A stretch of 64,000 nucleotides of DNA from an uncultured Arenicella sp. (GTDB taxonomy: Bacteria > Pseudomonadota > Gammaproteobacteria > Arenicellales > Arenicellaceae), in the NCBI GenBank assembly GCA_938045295.1, contig CALINO010000032.1:34790-98789 (forward strand), in the 5' to 3' direction. The notes beneath the pieces are model-generated. The model was not told the origin of the DNA, searched no databases, and saw nothing but the letters and a program-made list of their open reading frames with translations. How positions within the stretch are numbered: the first letter of the stretch is position 1; the number at the start of each line of letters is the position of its first letter. A program made the translations under genes and the position numbers. Below are positions 63,474 to 64,000 of the stretch, piece after piece.

Positions 63474-64000
63474 CTAAAGCGCCGAACCTTCGGCGTACAT
63501 TCCTAGCATTGCTCCAACAAAACCGCCTGCGGTGATGGTGCTTAAAATAGTGGTGTCTGCGTTGTCGTGTAATGTTTGATACTCGCCTTGATCGATGGCG
63601 TATTCAAACCGCCCTTTTGCGCCATTAATTGAAATTCGTAATTTGAGTACGCTGCTTGCTTCTAGTTTAAGGCGTTGGGAGGCAATTGAGTTGCCTCGGC
63701 GTTGTTGTTCTTTACTTGATCTTTGCCGGAGCCGTAATACCGGCTCGCCATCGGCGTCTTGTCCGAGCCCAAAGGCATAATAGAAGGCGTCATTTTGCAT
63801 GGCGATAAGGCCAGCTTCGTCGCTCATTGATTTTGGTTGAAAACGCATGACGGTTTCGACCACAACGTTCTGATGTTGTTGGCGTTTTAATACCACCGAA
63901 GGCTGGCGTTGATCGCCGATTCGTTCAGCGCGTGGTGCGATGGCCAAATTGCCATTAGCAACTTGCCACCATTGTGTTTTGGGTATTCTGGCAAACAACC
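63474..64000 (-). CDS. GH43-type beta-xylosidase/arabinofuranosidase, C-terminal domain (cut by window edge)
   Basis: 175 C-terminal codons of a gene that continues past the right edge. The visible part matches the concanavalin-like domain at the end of GH43 beta-xylosidases: WWQVANGNLAIAPRAE, QNVVVETVMRFQPKSMSDEA then GLIAMQNDAFYYAFGLG, and near the end ITAGGFVGAMLGMYAEG. The catalytic propeller is outside the window. The encoded enzyme should release xylose or arabinose from xylo-oligosaccharides, which fits the xylBA-transporter operon 5 kb to the left, on the other side of the accessory block. Confidence 0.82.
   Translation of the reverse strand, partial: LFARIPKTQWWQVANGNLAIAPRAERIGDQRQPSVVLKRQQHQNVVVETVMRFQPKSMSDEAGLIAMQNDAFYYAFGLGQDADGEPVLRLRQRSSKEQQRRGNSIASQRLKLEASSVLKLRISINGAKGRFEYAIDQGEYQTLHDNADTTILSTITAGGFVGAMLGMYAEGSAL

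Overview
The window looks like chromosome of a marine, polysaccharide-degrading gammaproteobacterium. The basis is Pol II very close to the E. coli enzyme, an IscR/Rrf2-sufBCDS-sufT operon of the gammaproteobacterial kind, DUF3080 and DUF2244 proteins, three GH50 agarase-family genes, a FecI/FecR-type signalling TonB receptor of the Xanthomonas/Caulobacter class, and xylose genes under a NrtR-like regulator. Cellvibrionales or Alteromonadales are the likely orders; this is inference from gene content only. No rRNA, tRNA, CRISPR array or intact insertion sequence was seen.

Layout. 1-2.2 kb: 3' end of a GH50 gene, a small membrane-linked XRE regulator and a secreted protein of unknown function. 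2.3-17.7 kb: two large secreted C25 (gingipain-like) peptidase genes flank the suf operon, which is followed by an FkbM methyltransferase, an unrecognised protein and a lipase-like hydrolase. 17.7-27.3 kb: housekeeping genes (DUF2244, DUF3080 lipoprotein, rhomboid protease, aldose epimerase, hydrolase, DNA polymerase II) and an envelope cluster (CmpX-like channel, DUF481 barrel, MscS). 27.4-31.1 kb: a third C25 peptidase. 31.5-40.6 kb, all on the minus strand: FG-GAP/UnbV lipoprotein, TIM-barrel isomerase, PhyH dioxygenase, ECF sigma factor, FecR anti-sigma, and a TonB receptor with an STN signalling domain. 41-47.8 kb: two tandem GH50 genes, an SMP-30 lactonase and an AraC regulator, pointing away from the minus-strand block. 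47.8-53.8 kb: a strong C-rich hairpin, a small membrane protein, a relic of a sodium/solute symporter, ilvA, a DUF3592 protein and a duplicated carbohydrate-binding-like protein. 54-59 kb: xylB-xylA-xylose transporter-NrtR-like regulator, with a perfect operator palindrome at the promoter. 59-63.4 kb: an AT-richer accessory block (SMI1/KNR4 protein, relic ferredoxin domain, beta-helix protein, MarR/membrane-protein divergon). 63.5-64 kb: the C-terminal domain of a GH43-type xylosidase running off the right edge.

How it fits together. The TonB receptor with its sigma/anti-sigma pair probably senses and imports an oligosaccharide, and the GH50 enzymes next to it make agar-derived disaccharides the natural guess. 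The PhyH oxygenase, TIM-barrel isomerase and SMP-30 lactonase could act on the imported sugar or a modified form of it. The xyl operon and the GH43 fragment form a second, xylan/xylose-directed locus, now split by the accessory block. The three C25 proteins share a core but carry three different N-terminal modules.

The observations most worth following are the TonB receptor ORF, which contains a complete second ribosome-binding site, start and signal peptide after its STN domain; the promoter element shared by the sigma and receptor genes; the C25 trio; and the perfect hairpin with C7/C8 tracts at 48.1 kb.
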